Part shown: positions 13,496 to 33,440 of the stretch, piece by piece
How positions within the stretch are numbered: position 1 is the first letter of the stretch
Layout of the letters: each line of letters starts with the position of its first letter
Assembly (NCBI RefSeq): GCF_035594125.1
Contig: NC_087183.1
Span: 10,931,868 to 10,995,867, forward strand
Length of the DNA: 64,000 nt
Direction: 5' to 3'
Source: Scylla paramamosain
Taxonomy: Eukaryota > Arthropoda > Malacostraca > Decapoda > Portunidae
The notes under the pieces: model-generated
What the model was told of the DNA's origin: nothing
Databases searched by the model: none
Seen by the model: the letters and a program-made list of their open reading frames with translations, nothing else
Made by a program: the position numbers and the translations under genes

Positions 13496-14709
13496 GGGGA
13501 CGCCCAGGTCAAGGCTTCACCAGATGGCCTGGGACACAATACACTCACAGCCCAATTACTGAGAGAGGGGGGGGGGGCATTCCTAGCATGCCACACATCA
13601 CAACCGGTGGCTTCGGACGCATTTCACCTTTAAGTTATGGCAGGTCAAGAAAATTGCTAAATAGCTTATTTCCTTAAGCCACGCAACTATTTTTTTCTCC
13701 TTCATGTCCTTCAAATCTAAGGGCAGTGCGCAAAAAACAATGACTTGAAATATTGAACTGTGTCTGTTCCTACTATGGTCGATCATAAGAAGCGAAAAAT
13801 ATATAGCTAAAAAATAGATGAACACTGGCTTCAAGATGGCCAGGTAGGAAACATCAACGCTTCCTCGACTTAATGGCTGTATCTTCGAGTTGGTGAGTTT
13901 AAATTAAGTATAAAGCACATTATGTTATGACCATTCCGAGTATCTTCCTTGTTTTCCTTCTCAAAATCCAGTCAAACCAATAAATCACTTTTATAGCGGT
14001 GACGTAAAGAAAGGAGGAAATGTTTAAAGAAAAGAGCTGAAGCCAAAGTCAAAAGAACACAGTAAAACGCAACGACAAGCCATCTGGCGGGATTTAGAGG
14101 AACTCACTGTGACGTCACCACTCGACGGAACCTCCACCTATGAGAACGAGAGAATGCTGGGTTGAAAATGACGTCGGCTCCTATTTTTAGCTCTAGGAAT
14201 GCATATCGAAAATATATTATCGACAAAAATGTAAGAATGGTAATTGAAGGGTGTGGCATCAGTCACAGTAATCAATGCGGCAGCTTGACTATCCTCTCAG
14301 GCTATGTCATTTATTAACTCTAAGCTTCTTATCACTGCCGTCCTCCTTACCTCCTTCTCACCTTACTGCCAAACCTTTACAAACATCTATACGCTTCTCA
14401 AATACTCGTAAATATAAGGCAAAATATAGCCATTATCTTCAGTGTGTGAAGAGACGAAAGAAGAGGATACAGAAAGGAGATGTGAGAGGGGGAGGTACAA
14501 ATAGCAGCGGATACTGACCCTACAGGAAAACGTGGTAATAATGACAAACGTTCGTACTCAGAAACTTTTTTTTTTTCCCGAATTGTTTCCGGACACGTCT
14601 AGCGTTTCATCATGAATAAGTAATTTCCGTTCACTCCATTCCGGTAAATTCACGCCCACTCTTTGCGTCTGTAGTACGTCTGTATGTATATTGAGGCGTA
14701 GTGGCGTGC

Positions 14710-14810
<101 letters not shown>

Positions 14811-15401
14811 CTCACTTATTTGTTGCCATGTCTTCTCCACGTGTTTCCTGGAGAAAGGCATACCTGAGGGAGAGGGAAAGGGAGAGAATGGAGGAAGAAA
14901 GGAGGGAGGGAAGGAGAGGGACACGTGGCCGGCTGCTTCCCTCCTCACCTATGGGAACTACATGGTATTAAATTACATGTCTGTATCACGTGGATGGTTT
15001 TGTACTATATATACTTTTTTTTTCATATAATACTTGTCGTTATCATCCTCTACTCTCGCCATGACTCCTCCTTCACTGATGTTCCTCTCACCTGATTCTT
15101 CGTTTGTTCCCGCGTGTTCTCTTCTTGTTCTTTACTTTTGTTTTCAGTTTCCTTAATTTACCCATGCCTTTCCTCTACCTCCTTTAACATTATTCTCATC
15201 CTCTCCATCATTTCCTACTCATCCTCCTTTTCCACTCTTCTCACCTCCCATCATTCTTTTCGTCCTTTCATCCAGCTCTTTTTCTAAGGTTCTTCCTGCT
15301 CCTTGTAAATTACCTACTTTTCATCAATCTCACTACTTTTCAGCTCTCTTTAAACTCATTTTTCACTAATTTACGTGTTTTCTTATACCGACCTTCCTGT
15401 T

Positions 15402-15406
<5 letters not shown>

Positions 15407-15478
<72 letters not shown>
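15407..15478. repeat. (TC)n microsatellite
   Basis: About 72 bases of TC dinucleotide. Confidence 0.96.
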
Positions 15479-15479
<1 letters not shown>

Positions 15480-15825
15480 GACATTTTTTTCCATTCTTCA
15501 TCTCGTAATATTCTTCATCCCTTCCTCTGCCATTTCATAATATTTACTACTGTTACTACTGCTTCTGCTGCTGCTCCTGCTACTACTACTATTACTGTAA
15601 TAAGTTTTTGGATGAGTGGATTGATGACGACAACAACGAAGAGGATGTGGTGAAGATAGAAACAAAAGAGAGGAAACAATTTCATCATCCATAATAGAAT
15701 AACATCAACAATTACTCAGGTTCCTTCGCAAGAGCTTGTAAGGATGAAAGCACAGTTTCAGTGTAGCGGCTTCTAGCCCAAACCTGTGGGCGACGGCCAC
15801 GTTGGGCTAACTTGGGCGGATCGGC

Positions 15826-15828
<3 letters not shown>

Positions 15829-15868
<40 letters not shown>

Positions 15869-15888
15869 CTCTCTCTCTCTCTCTCTCG
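15829..15888. repeat. (CA)n-(CT)n microsatellite
   Basis: (CA)n runs directly into (CT)n. Confidence 0.94.
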
Positions 15889-16482
15889 AGGACGATGGGC
15901 GTGGCGAGTATACCCAAAAACGCAAGGGATCCCTAGACGCTTCAGTCCACCAGTAGAGGGCCTTAAGAAGCGAGTTTTGGGAGGGAAAAAAACAAGGCGT
16001 GAAGAGGAAAGGTTAGGTTAGGCAGGCCAGCGACGCCCGGCAATTATAGCGCCTGGGGCAGGGAGGCTCAAACGAGGACCTTCCCCCTCTTTACCTCCCT
16101 CCCTCCTTACCTCCGACTCCGGTCTCCTTTACCTCCCTCACCTCCACCTCCTCCTCCTCCTCCTCCTCGCCCACCACGACCGCGGACCAGCAGTTCCCTC
16201 CACCATCTGGCGGTGAGTGGCTCCAGGGCAGGCTGGCGGAACTTGGCTTAGCGACGCTCACCCCGATTAGTAGCGACGAAAGGGCGGGAAAAATATCGTG
16301 ACTCAAGTAAATGACGAACTACTGACAAGCAACAATAAACATTTGTATAAAACACTGAATTTTGTACGATATAAAAGAGACAAATGGCGATTAATCTTTT
16401 TTTTTCATCATAATCCTTTTTTTTTTTTCTAGTCAGCGTACAGTACGTCTGGTGTTTTCTGACAAGAGTAACCTGCATGCAC

Positions 16483-16485
<3 letters not shown>

Positions 16486-16537
<52 letters not shown>
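16486..16537. repeat. (CT)n microsatellite
   Basis: About 52 bases of CT dinucleotide. Confidence 0.95.
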
Positions 16538-16539
<2 letters not shown>

Positions 16540-17288
16540 TCCCAAACCAATGTCGATATTTACACTTACTCCCAAAATATGCATAATAACAACAAATATG
16601 CAGTGAATGGAAAGCAATTAAATAAGTTGAGCGTGGAGCGCGAAAGAGAGAAAAAAGAAAAAAAAAATTCGCTTGACTCTCCCTCTCGATCATGAGTACG
16701 ATAGATACTCCACTGATTCCCTTGAGGCCTGCACAAGCTACACGCCTTCTTGGCCGGTCGTTCAGGTTCAAATGAGCGTTGAGGGATGGGGGAGGCCGGG
16801 AGAGGAAGGGGAAGCGGAGGGTAGAGGAGGAGGTAAGGGATATATAAGCAGGGAAGAAGGGAGGGAGAGATGCGGGCAAGCCCCGATTTTAGGCGTGGGA
16901 AAGCAGATTGGGCCCACCACCGTCCCAGCGGCATCTTTGTGGGAGGGGGAGAGAGGGGAGAGGAGGGCGAGAAGGAAAGAGGGACGGGGGTTGGAATGGA
17001 AAGGGAGGGCGAGAAGGAAAGAGGGGGCGTGGGGGACGAGCGGAGGGAAGGAGGGAACGAAGGAAGGAGGACCGCAAGGGTGAGAGGCCGTCGATACCCA
17101 ACAACCAGAGGAAAATGCTGGGGAAACAAATTTATAAAAACGCTACGATGGAGGAATGAAAGTCGGTTGGAAAAGAACAACTTTGTGAAACTAAAGGGAC
17201 AGTGAAGATGATGTGTTGCGTTCTTCATAAGTTAAACCATAATGTTCTAGGTCTACATATTCATAAATTAACAAATTCAAACTAAACT

Positions 17289-17290
<2 letters not shown>

Positions 17291-17353
<63 letters not shown>
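17291..17353. repeat. (AC)n microsatellite
   Basis: About 62 bases of AC dinucleotide. Confidence 0.96.
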
Positions 17354-17355
<2 letters not shown>

Positions 17356-17988
17356 CATGCCCTACACTACACTATATAGAAATAACACCATAATCCCTTC
17401 CCTTCCTCCCTCCCTCTTCCTTATTCCCTCCACACATTTCCCTCGCCATTCTTTCCACGCCCTCTTTCTCTTCTTTTCCCTCCCATTCTTCTCCCTCCTT
17501 CCCTTCCTATAGACCAGGTAACGACGACAAAGGGGCATTGCTTATCTTCCCTCCCCTACAAACCTCCACCCTACCCTCTTCTTCGCCACTGCACCACCAC
17601 CACCATTACCATCATCACCCACAGCAACTCTGATATCAAAGTGGAACGCACTATATCTTATTTATTTTATTTATTTATTATTATTATTTTTTGCAAAGTC
17701 TACTTTAACTGACAGTCCATCCAAAGAATATAAAAAAAAAAATTGATGAAAGATTGGAAATATAACGTGTTGCAAAAAAAACTCTATTGCAAAAAAATAT
17801 CACGAAAGGTTGAAAAGAAAGGGGAAAATAAGCATACATACATTCACTGGAAAATAATAAAGTAGGCACATACCACTAATTGCAAAACGAAAAATCACAC
17901 TAACGTGTTGCACTCAGTCTTCAGTACAATATTTACAATGACCTAGATAATGCCCCCTCATTTTAAGAGCGTTACCAAGCCATACCGA

Positions 17989-17989
<1 letters not shown>

Positions 17990-18055
<66 letters not shown>
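17990..18055. repeat. (TC)n microsatellite
   Basis: About 66 bases of TC dinucleotide; an ATT/ATA triplet-rich patch follows at 18230-18290. Confidence 0.95.
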
Positions 18056-18057
<2 letters not shown>

Positions 18058-18316
18058 GCGATTCAGTCAATAAAGCATAATTATAAAGAAGAAATGCGTG
18101 CTAGTGAAGGAATGTCATCCACAATTAACTCAGCGTTAATTTTTGTATCAATCTCAGTATCAGGACTTACTACTACTGTAGTTTGTATGTATACTATAAT
18201 GTATTATCTTTTTTTTATCATTGAGTATTGTATTATTGTTATTATTATAATAATAATAACAATTATTATTATTATTATTATCATCACCATAATCTCTATT
18301 GCTTTTAATTAAGCTA

Positions 18317-18320
<4 letters not shown>

Positions 18321-18412
<92 letters not shown>
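18321..18412. repeat. (AG)n microsatellite
   Basis: About 90 bases of AG dinucleotide. Confidence 0.96.
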
Positions 18413-18413
<1 letters not shown>

Positions 18414-19111
18414 AAACTCAAATCTTTCACACTTCACACATTTCCTACAGCTGTTGACAAAGTATCATATCACTCCATTCAGACGGAGTTCATCGTGAGC
18501 GTGTCCTGTCACGCTAAGCTCCACAGAGGCTGACTAAAGCGCACCGCAAGGCATTATGTATTGAAGGGAAAAAAAAAAACAGAACTAGGGAGGGTGGGAA
18601 GTGTTTAAATGGCTATCTGATTACGCAATGATGACGTCACATGGTCATTCATTGGTGCAGGATACTGAGTGGGGGTCAATGATGAACCCACACCACTTCA
18701 TCATCTCGTCATCCTTCTCTACTTCGCTGTTAGTTCTTATCTGTTATTTACGTTGTCATCCAATAGAGGGAAGGCATAATGGAGAGATGAAGAACCGTCT
18801 CATTATGATAAGGCAATGGAGTTGGAGGAGGCGATGAACGACGGACAGGGGACGGCCGAAGAGGAGGCGGAGGAGGAGACACTGCCTGGGGACGACGCCA
18901 TTGTAGTGTGACTGCGCGGGAAAAACCCACTCTGCAGCATTACCAACTCCGGCCCAGTGACGTGCCCATCACACGGCGCAGGGCAACACTGACTGACAGG
19001 AGAATCTGTTCTTGAGGGTAAAGAAGGCAATACAGCTGTCTTCTGCTGGGAGCGTAAAAAGCTGCCAATGTGATCGGTGATTGAGTTAGGACGTTGAAGT
19101 TTACATGTTTT

Positions 19112-19221
<110 letters not shown>

Positions 19222-19663
19222 ACACTGATTTTTTTTTACTTTTAAACTTATTTTTAAGGAACTTCATAAAATATAGCATATTCTTCTATTATCCTTCCCT
19301 AAACTTGAAATATTCTTAGATTTCCAATTGCAATTTTTACACACGAGTGTGGATTAGACAACGCTGACAATGGCAATGAATTAGTATAAACAGTGCCATA
19401 TAGTTTCTCGATCAAGAGCAATAAACATATCGCGACCAGTGTCCAATGGCACGGTTAATCACTCATTCATATTCAATAAAAAATAAATAAAAGTGGTGTG
19501 CAACGAGATGATTCAGGTTCTCTGTTGCCTTTTTTTTTTTTTTATGCAAGTCAGATTTCCAGCAGTATGCGATGGAATGAAACACTGTAGAGAGAAAATG
19601 GGCATTACTCTGCCTGTTGAAACCCATTCCAGTCTAAATTCCATTACAGCCCATTTATGTATA

Positions 19664-19705
<42 letters not shown>

Positions 19706-20560
19706 CGTATTCCTAACTTTAACGGTGGAAAGAGGTAAAATTACTTTCTACACAAAATGAAAGCATTCCAAGATGGAAAACAGGCGAGAAGAGACAAAAG
19801 CGCGGTGCAGGCGGCAGACAGACGGTTACAGTCTGTGGACGGAAATGTCTCAGTCCACGGTTGCCAGAGTCGTCTTTACACCAGACACTTTAACATGATC
19901 GGCACACCATCTTGTCCTCATGACCACCTAGAGGTTCGCTGTGGTGAACCGAGACGCATTTTTATAAGCGTAGGGACTTTTGGGAGTGTATGGGAGGAGG
20001 AAAACGTGCAGCGGGGATGGCATGAGGCGAAGTGTGGGACGGCAGGCGGTCAGAGGGCGGGGCGGAGGTGAAGGGCCCCGGGCGATGCTGGGAAAATTAC
20101 AGGAGCTATAGGAACGCCAATACCCAGCCCTGGGACAAAGGCTGAGGGCAGCTGGAGACACTCACCATGGATGGGAAAAGTTCAATGAAAAATTTTCTAC
20201 ATGAACATGTAAATAAGCAGTGAACGCCGCCCCATGTGACCTATGAGAACACATTGGTCGGTATGGAATTTTCAAGCACTAGTTGGAATATGAGGGTACG
20301 CCTGACGCACCACCTTCCTACTGATTACATCATGTCTTTCAGTTATCTCGGGACCTGTAATTTAGTGAGTGGTTCATGTCTAGTTTTCAATGTAGACGGC
20401 AAGGGTTAAAATAATACCTAAGGGAACTTTCGGCACGTCAAACAGACTGGGGAGAGGCTGCTGACGTCACAAGGTGAAGACACACACACGCACACACACA
20501 CACACACCACGTGGTTTCTTGCGTTTCATTTTTCTGAAATTCACTGCATCAAACAAATTT

Positions 20561-20652
<92 letters not shown>
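20561..20652. repeat. (CT)n microsatellite
   Basis: About 92 bases. The complementary (GA)n at 20814-20877 lies 160 bases downstream. Confidence 0.96.
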
Positions 20653-20654
<2 letters not shown>

Positions 20655-20808
20655 CCACGTGTATGCTTTGTAGCAATAGGACTAGGACTGATTCTCAACC
20701 ATGGGTAAATTTATCCCTTGGGAAAAAAAATACATGAAATACATGACAGGGAATAAATAACGGATATACCTGACAAATGAATAATAATTCAACTAAATTT
20801 AATTTTGT

Positions 20809-20813
<5 letters not shown>

Positions 20814-20877
<64 letters not shown>
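20814..20877. repeat. (GA)n microsatellite
   Basis: About 64 bases of GA dinucleotide, 130 bases before the pogo-like transposon. Confidence 0.96.
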
Positions 20878-20880
<3 letters not shown>

Positions 20881-21005
20881 CTAAGAACGTGCGTGTAGAG
20901 GAATGGATTTTTTTATTTTTTATGGGAGTAAGGGACAAATGAAGAAATACACCAAGTCGAGCGTGTTAATGACTAGAATATGAGAATCCAAGTGTTACCC
21001 ATTTA

Positions 21006-21029
21006 GGGGAGAGCGGGGCTAGTTGCATC
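21006..21029 (+). repeat. Left terminal inverted repeat of pogo-like element
   Basis: 24 bases identical to the reverse complement of 23792-23815, with TA immediately outside. Confidence 0.95.
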
Positions 21030-21030
21030 G

Positions 21031-21239
21031 CGGGTAAGTTGCATCAGTGAGCATAACTGGCAACTCAGCGGCTGCATTAGGGTGACAGGCGGTTCAAATG
21101 TGTGTTGGTCAGTGCGGACATCGCTGCGGCAGAGGGAGGTGGATTGCGCAAGTGCTCTTGAATTTATGAGAAATTTACTGATTTCGGCCTTTGTAATTTT
21201 TTTCGATTTCACAATTTTTCTTGTACCTCATATATACGA

Positions 21240-21338
<99 letters not shown>

Positions 21339-21514
21339 TAACTGTTTTGAAAATAGCTATATAATTCTGTACTATATGCAATTATTTCTCTTACAAATTT
21401 GCATTAGAATGACCGTTAGTATATATTTAGCTGGCGATCAAATTTTGGTTGCTGTGAGGGGACAAGTTGAATCATTCGTGACGGGGCAAGTTGAATCATG
21501 ATTCAACTTGCCCC
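21031..21514 (+). repeat. Left subterminal repeats: AAGTTG(C/A)ATCA motifs
   Basis: The motif GGTAAGTTGCATCA follows the left TIR (21031-21046). Before the transposase, ACAAGTTGAATCA (about 21463) and GGGGCAAGTTGAATCA (21483-21498) recur, the latter forming a perfect 32-bp palindrome to 21514. All resemble the inner half of the TIR (CTAGTTGCATC), so they may be transposase-binding sites. That role is inference. Confidence 0.8.
21240..21335. repeat. (AT)n microsatellite inside the transposon
   Basis: About 96 bases of TA dinucleotide between the left TIR and the transposase start. Confidence 0.96.
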
Positions 21515-21585
21515 ATTAGTAAATTTATTTCATTATTATAGTTAGACTATTCTTATGCATTCAACTCGTTTTATTTATTTCAGAA

Positions 21586-23470
21586 ATGGTTCGGAACTAC
21601 AAAAGAAAGACTGAACGTGGGTCAGCAACACCCCAACTAATGCAGGAGGCTGCTGATTTTGTTCGAAATAAGAATAAATCAGTGAGAGAGTCCGCACAAC
21701 TGTTTGGTGTCCACTACTCAACCTTACAACGATTTATTCACAAAATCTCTGGCAACACTGCTAAAAACAATACACATGTAGGATATGCCAAACCAAGACA
21801 AGTATTTACATGTGAGCAGGAAGAAGAATTAGTATCCTATCTGAAAACAGCAGCAGCAATTTATTTTGGTCTTTCTCCGAGAGAAGTCAAGGAACTGGCT
21901 TTCAAATGCGCCAATGAAGCAAAGATAGAAATGCCTGATAATTGGCGCAATGATAAATATGCTGGAAAAGACTGGTTTTCAGGTTTCATGAAGCGACATG
22001 GACAAGAACTCTCAATTAGACAACCTGAAGCGACAAGTTTGTCCAGAGCTACAAGTTTCAACGAGCATAATGTAGAGTTATTTTTCTCCAAGCTTTCTTC
22101 TCTCATGGATAAGTATAAATTTGAACCTCAAGACATGGAATGCTGATGTAAGTGGAGTGACAACTGTTCAGAAACCTCGTGCAGTGGTAGCAGTTAAGGG
22201 CACAAAGCAAGTTGGCTCTCTTACCTCAGCTGAGAGAGGACAACTTGTTACATTTTGTGTTGCTGTCAGTGCCATTGGAGGGTCTGTTCCTCCCATGTTG
22301 ATATTTCCACGGAAAAACTACCATGATCATTTCATAAGGGATGGCCCAGAAGGATCAATTGGAGCCTGTCACCCTTCTGGATGGATGACACAGGATAACT
22401 TCTTACTGTTTATGAAGCATTTCATTAAGCATACAAAAGCAACTGTCGAGAAACCTATCTTGCTGTTGCTAGATAATCACCAATCTCATGTTAACTATGA
22501 TGTTATCACATTATGCAAGGAAAATGGAGTGGTTTTGCTGTCATTTCCTCCACACTGCTCCCACAAGTTGCAGCCCTTAGATAGGTCAGTTTATGGACCT
22601 TTCAAGCGTTACCTGAGTTCAGCTCAGAATGACTGGTTACGGAGTAATCCTGGAAAAAGAATGACCATTTACGACATTCCTTCTCAAGTAAAAAAAGCTT
22701 TTCTGAGAGCTTCAACTCCCATTAACATCACGAGTGGCTTTAAAGTCAGCGGCATCAGTCCTTTGAATACAAATATCTTTGATGACTGGGAGTTTGCTCC
22801 CTCTTCAGTAACGGATCGCCCAGTGAGGCAGCAATGTGAACAGGATGCGGCCAAAGCAATGCAAGATGTCTCAGAGGTTTCAAAATCGGTAGATGAACAT
22901 TGGTTTTCTTCCACTTCTGCATCAATGGAACCCCATCCTTCCTCTTCTACAGCCAGTGAACCCCTTCCTTCCACTTCAACTGCAGTAGGACCACAACCAG
23001 CAGTAGCTTCTTTCATTACTGATCAAGTTGAAACTGCAAATGTTGGTGAGTCTTCCCTTTGCCCAGAAAAAATCATGCCACATCCAAAAGCAACACCTCG
23101 GAAAAAGAAATGTAATACAGGCAGAAAAGCACGTAAAAGTGCCATATTAACAGACACACCTGAAAGAAATGCTCTGTTTGCTGAAGCCATTAAGAAAAAA
23201 AACAAAAAGAATGATGTCAAAGAAAAGAAAGCCACCAAGAAAAGGAAGCAGGAGTTTTTACACAAAGTTCGATCCAAAAAACCTGTTGAAAAGTACGACA
23301 TATCCAGCTCAGACGACGAAGACTGGTATTGTCTGATTTGTGTAGAACCATATTCCAATAGCAGGCCCCGGGAGAAATGGATTCAATGTAGTACATGCAG
23401 AGGATGGTCTCATGAGGAATGTTTGGGAACAGATGGAGGTATAATTTTATATTATATTTGTCATAACTGA
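21586..23470 (+). pseudogene. Pogo/Tigger-family transposase with C-terminal PHD-like finger (frameshifted)
   Basis: First frame, 21586-22146: MVRNYKRKTERGS start, Psq-type helix-turn-helix (about residues 1-50), then a CENP-B-type HTH region containing GKDWFSGFMKRH. At about 22130-22145 the frame breaks: FEPQDM runs to a stop, while the next frame continues WNADVSGVTTVQKP. The second frame carries the DDE domain to 23470: LLLLDNHQSH (second catalytic Asp), FPPHCSHKLQPLDRSVYGPF, NPGKRMTIYDIP, then a Ser/Pro-rich linker, Lys-rich tract and a PHD-like finger (CLIC, CSTC, H-EEC). In relatives the first motif is usually NVDETG; here it is NADVSG, keeping the first Asp. The finger ends CHN-stop, lacking the last zinc Cys. 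ATG chosen at 21586 as it precedes the HTH; a TTTATTTCAG acceptor just upstream hints at a 5' intron. Confidence 0.9.
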
Positions 23471-23569
23471 ATCTGATGATGAATAAATTTAAGGTTCATC
23501 GGTTCAGTTTATTGTGGATTTCTATTTTCTTATCATTTAAATAAACTCTCAAAAGTTATAGTTTGTTTA

Positions 23570-23630
23570 TGATGCAACTTGCCCCTCATACTGATGCAAC
23601 TTGCCCCGCAGATGGGGTAAGTTGCATCAA
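23570..23630 (+). repeat. Right subterminal repeats of pogo-like element
   Basis: Three copies of the TIR-like motif lie between the transposase stop and the right TIR: GATGCAACTTGCCCC twice (about 23572 and 23593) and an inverted GGGGTAAGTTGCATC (about 23615). The last two form an imperfect hairpin. Confidence 0.8.
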
Positions 23631-23791
23631 ATATTTTTTTAGATATATATCAAAATTAAGTATAAAAGAAATGATTTTCATTAATATCTACGCATGTGAA
23701 CTTGATGATGAGGTCTAGCATATTTATATACGACAACTGAATTTCACTTGAATGAATTATACACAATTCTGTAGAAGGAAATGTAAAATTT

Positions 23792-23815
23792 GATGCAACT
23801 AGCCCCGCTCTCCCC
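23792..23815 (-). repeat. Right terminal inverted repeat of pogo-like element
   Basis: Perfect partner of 21006-21029. TA follows at 23816-23817. Confidence 0.95.
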
Positions 23816-24395
23816 TACATGAATTAAAGAAAAATCCTTACTCTCCATGCTATATCCCCCGCCGGGGGGCCCCCCTCTCTCTCTCTAAGGCCCTCCAATC
23901 AGCATGAAGATTAGCCACGTAATATTCAGTTCCCCATCGCATTGCTGCACGTGAAACAGATATATAAAGCGCCAGTCGTTAGTTGCCTTACCATACCAAG
24001 AAGGCTTTACCTGCCTTTCTTACTCCATATTGAGCGGCGAGCTTTTCTATTACAGGCTCACATGGATCTGACTCTAAATAACCATGAACGAGTCAGAAGC
24101 GGAAAGGGTGGGGAGAGGGGGGAGAAAAATATAGCTAAAAGGAGGATTCTGATAAAATTGGAATTTACCACAAGAGAATCATCGCAATGCTGTTAAGATA
24201 TTATGGTCACAGTCAATATTCAGTCATTAGAAAAAAAAAAAAAAAATGCTTTACGTGAGCAAGCGATCTGACAGTGTCACGAAACAGTGGAGGGAACAAG
24301 TTGGATTTCGGAAGTAAATTTAATCAACAAATAAATGCCGCTACATACTACTATAATTTGATTGACATGAAAGAAGTAAATGTATCTATTCATGA

Positions 24396-24603
<208 letters not shown>

Positions 24604-25124
24604 GGGGGGGGGTCCTACTTGGCAACTGTTATTCGATCTTATGTACCCGACAGTGTTGCAACAGGGCTCATTTTTTCAAGCTTCCCATGTCAGCACTGCA
24701 ACACTCTACACCAAACTCATAACTTAATGAAGGTGAAAAGTAAAAAATTTTCCTTCCGTAAATAAAATAAAAAAATATAGATCTTAAGGATGATTCTGAT
24801 GGCCTGTCTGTATAAAACTTGGCATTGCAGTAGTTAGCAATATTGATCAGATATCATTAGTTTATTTTTACCACACATACAAAAAAGTTTTCTCTTGGTG
24901 TTACCAGTAAAGACCTCACACCTCTCTTTCTACCCCTACCACTTCCAAGTCTGTTGCCCTTCCTATAACCTATTTCTTTGAATGGCTGTGCAGGTCACTT
25001 ATTAATGTTATTGCACAACTGCATTCTACTAATCCTCCAGTTTGGAAATGTAACCTGTTTAACTATGTTGCCCTTAAAATAGGTGGCACGACAGTGCAAC
25101 TTTGGACAAAATTGATGTATGTAT

Positions 25125-25310
25125 GCAAAAAAAAAAAAAAATAAATAAATAAATAAATAAATAAAAAATAAATAAAAAATATAAATAAAATAAAATATAT
25201 AAGTAAATAAAATAAAAAATAAAATAATGATAAAATTTTTTAAAATAAAATGAATAAATAGATAAATAAGGTAAAAACAAATAAATAAATAAAATTAAAT
25301 TAAAAATATA
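25125..25310. repeat. A/AAAT-rich low-complexity region
   Basis: Irregular AAATAAAT repeats over about 185 bases. The A-rich start at 25126 resembles a degenerated poly-A tail, but no recognisable element body precedes it. Confidence 0.7.
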
Positions 25311-25915
25311 TAAAAAACAGGGTCTTCCATACAGTATAATTCCAAGGCACTAAATCCTTAAGTCTCTTTTCACTCCCAGGAAAAACAGACACATTGCATA
25401 GTATAGGAAAAAAAATGATCTGTGCTACTCTACATATAATATGCATGATATGGAAGAGCTTATTACATGTGATGTTAATTTGTTAAATCAACTACACAAG
25501 TAGGTCAACCAGCAGCCATGCAGTGTAGATGCTAAGCCTTATCATAAGTACTGAGGTAAATAATACTGTGTAAATATAAAAATAATTTATAAGAAGTGTC
25601 CAACAATGTATAATAGAGAAAAATCCTGCTTTCCATTATATAATCATCAAAAATTTTGACAGTAATTCAAAATTGGATGAGTTTAAGGAATTCCATGCAT
25701 TTCTGTACTGTCATATTAGTACAAGACCAATGGATGATCTTGCTTCTTTTCAAACATTTGAAAACCTCCCTATGCATTTGTTCTTCTGTGCAATCAATAT
25801 CTGTATAATATGCAAAATATGTCCTCTTCTATTAGACACGAACCATCATCCTGTGAAGGCCTGATGATCTGTCTCAAAGCTTAATGCATGACTAAATGAC
25901 TAAAGTAAGATATCA

Positions 25916-33042
<7,127 letters not shown>

Positions 33043-33121
33043 TCTACCACTGAAAGATTTGGAAACCAACTTAATAAATTTCCTGCACTAGCACCAGTCC
33101 GCTTCTCCATGTGATTCCACA

Positions 33122-33440
33122 CGTATTGATCTTGATCTTGATCTTACAGGAGGCTCAAGTGAACATGTGGTGCTGGAGTGTGTGAAGTATGCCAGAGACA
33201 GGAATGAGATGATGCAAGTGATACTGATTGAGTTAGGGCATGATAGGAATGAAAGAGTGGAGAAGACAGGAAAGGAATGGATGGTGTTGTTGCTGGGAGT
33301 GTGTAGAGAGGCGAATGAAAGGATGATAGAGACAATGAAAGAGTTTCTGGAGGATGTGGCGTGCCAGATGTATGAACAAATACGATAGAGGATGCTGTTC
33401 GTTTTTTTTTTTTTTCCTTCTACAGGAGTTGCCGATCCAA
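33122..33440 (+). mobile_element. Non-LTR retrotransposon 3'-end fragment, copy 1
   Basis: Begins with (TTGATC)n at about 33127-33146 and encodes EHVVLECVKYARDRNEMMQV and EWMVLLLGVCREANERMIET, the C-terminal region of a decapod LINE protein. It is followed by a tail region (T-run, then CAGGAGTTGCCGATCC) like that after copy 3. It lies about 80 bases upstream of the REXO5 start codon on the opposite strand. Confidence 0.78.

Larger units (their letters stand above)
21006..23815 (+). mobile_element. Pogo/Tigger-like DNA transposon, full length (2,810 bp)
   Basis: Both ends carry the same 24-base terminal inverted repeat, with no mismatch (21006-21029, opening GGGGAGAGCGGGGC; 23792-23815 is its reverse complement). 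Both are flanked by TA (21004-21005 and 23816-23817), the target duplication of Tc1/mariner/pogo elements. Between them lies one transposase gene on the plus strand with Psq-type and CENP-B-type DNA-binding domains, a DDE domain and a PHD-like finger. An (AT)n tract fills 21240-21335. Perfect ends suggest a fairly recent insertion, but the transposase is frameshifted, so movement would need a transposase supplied by another copy. Confidence 0.93.

Noticed and set aside
16566..17228. 220-codon minus-strand frame rich in Pro/Ser/Leu
   Set aside because: Translation of purine/pyrimidine low-complexity DNA.
23961..23968. TATATAAAG box downstream of the pogo-like element
   Set aside because: No initiator at the proper spacing and no gene behind it; AT-rich boxes are frequent here.
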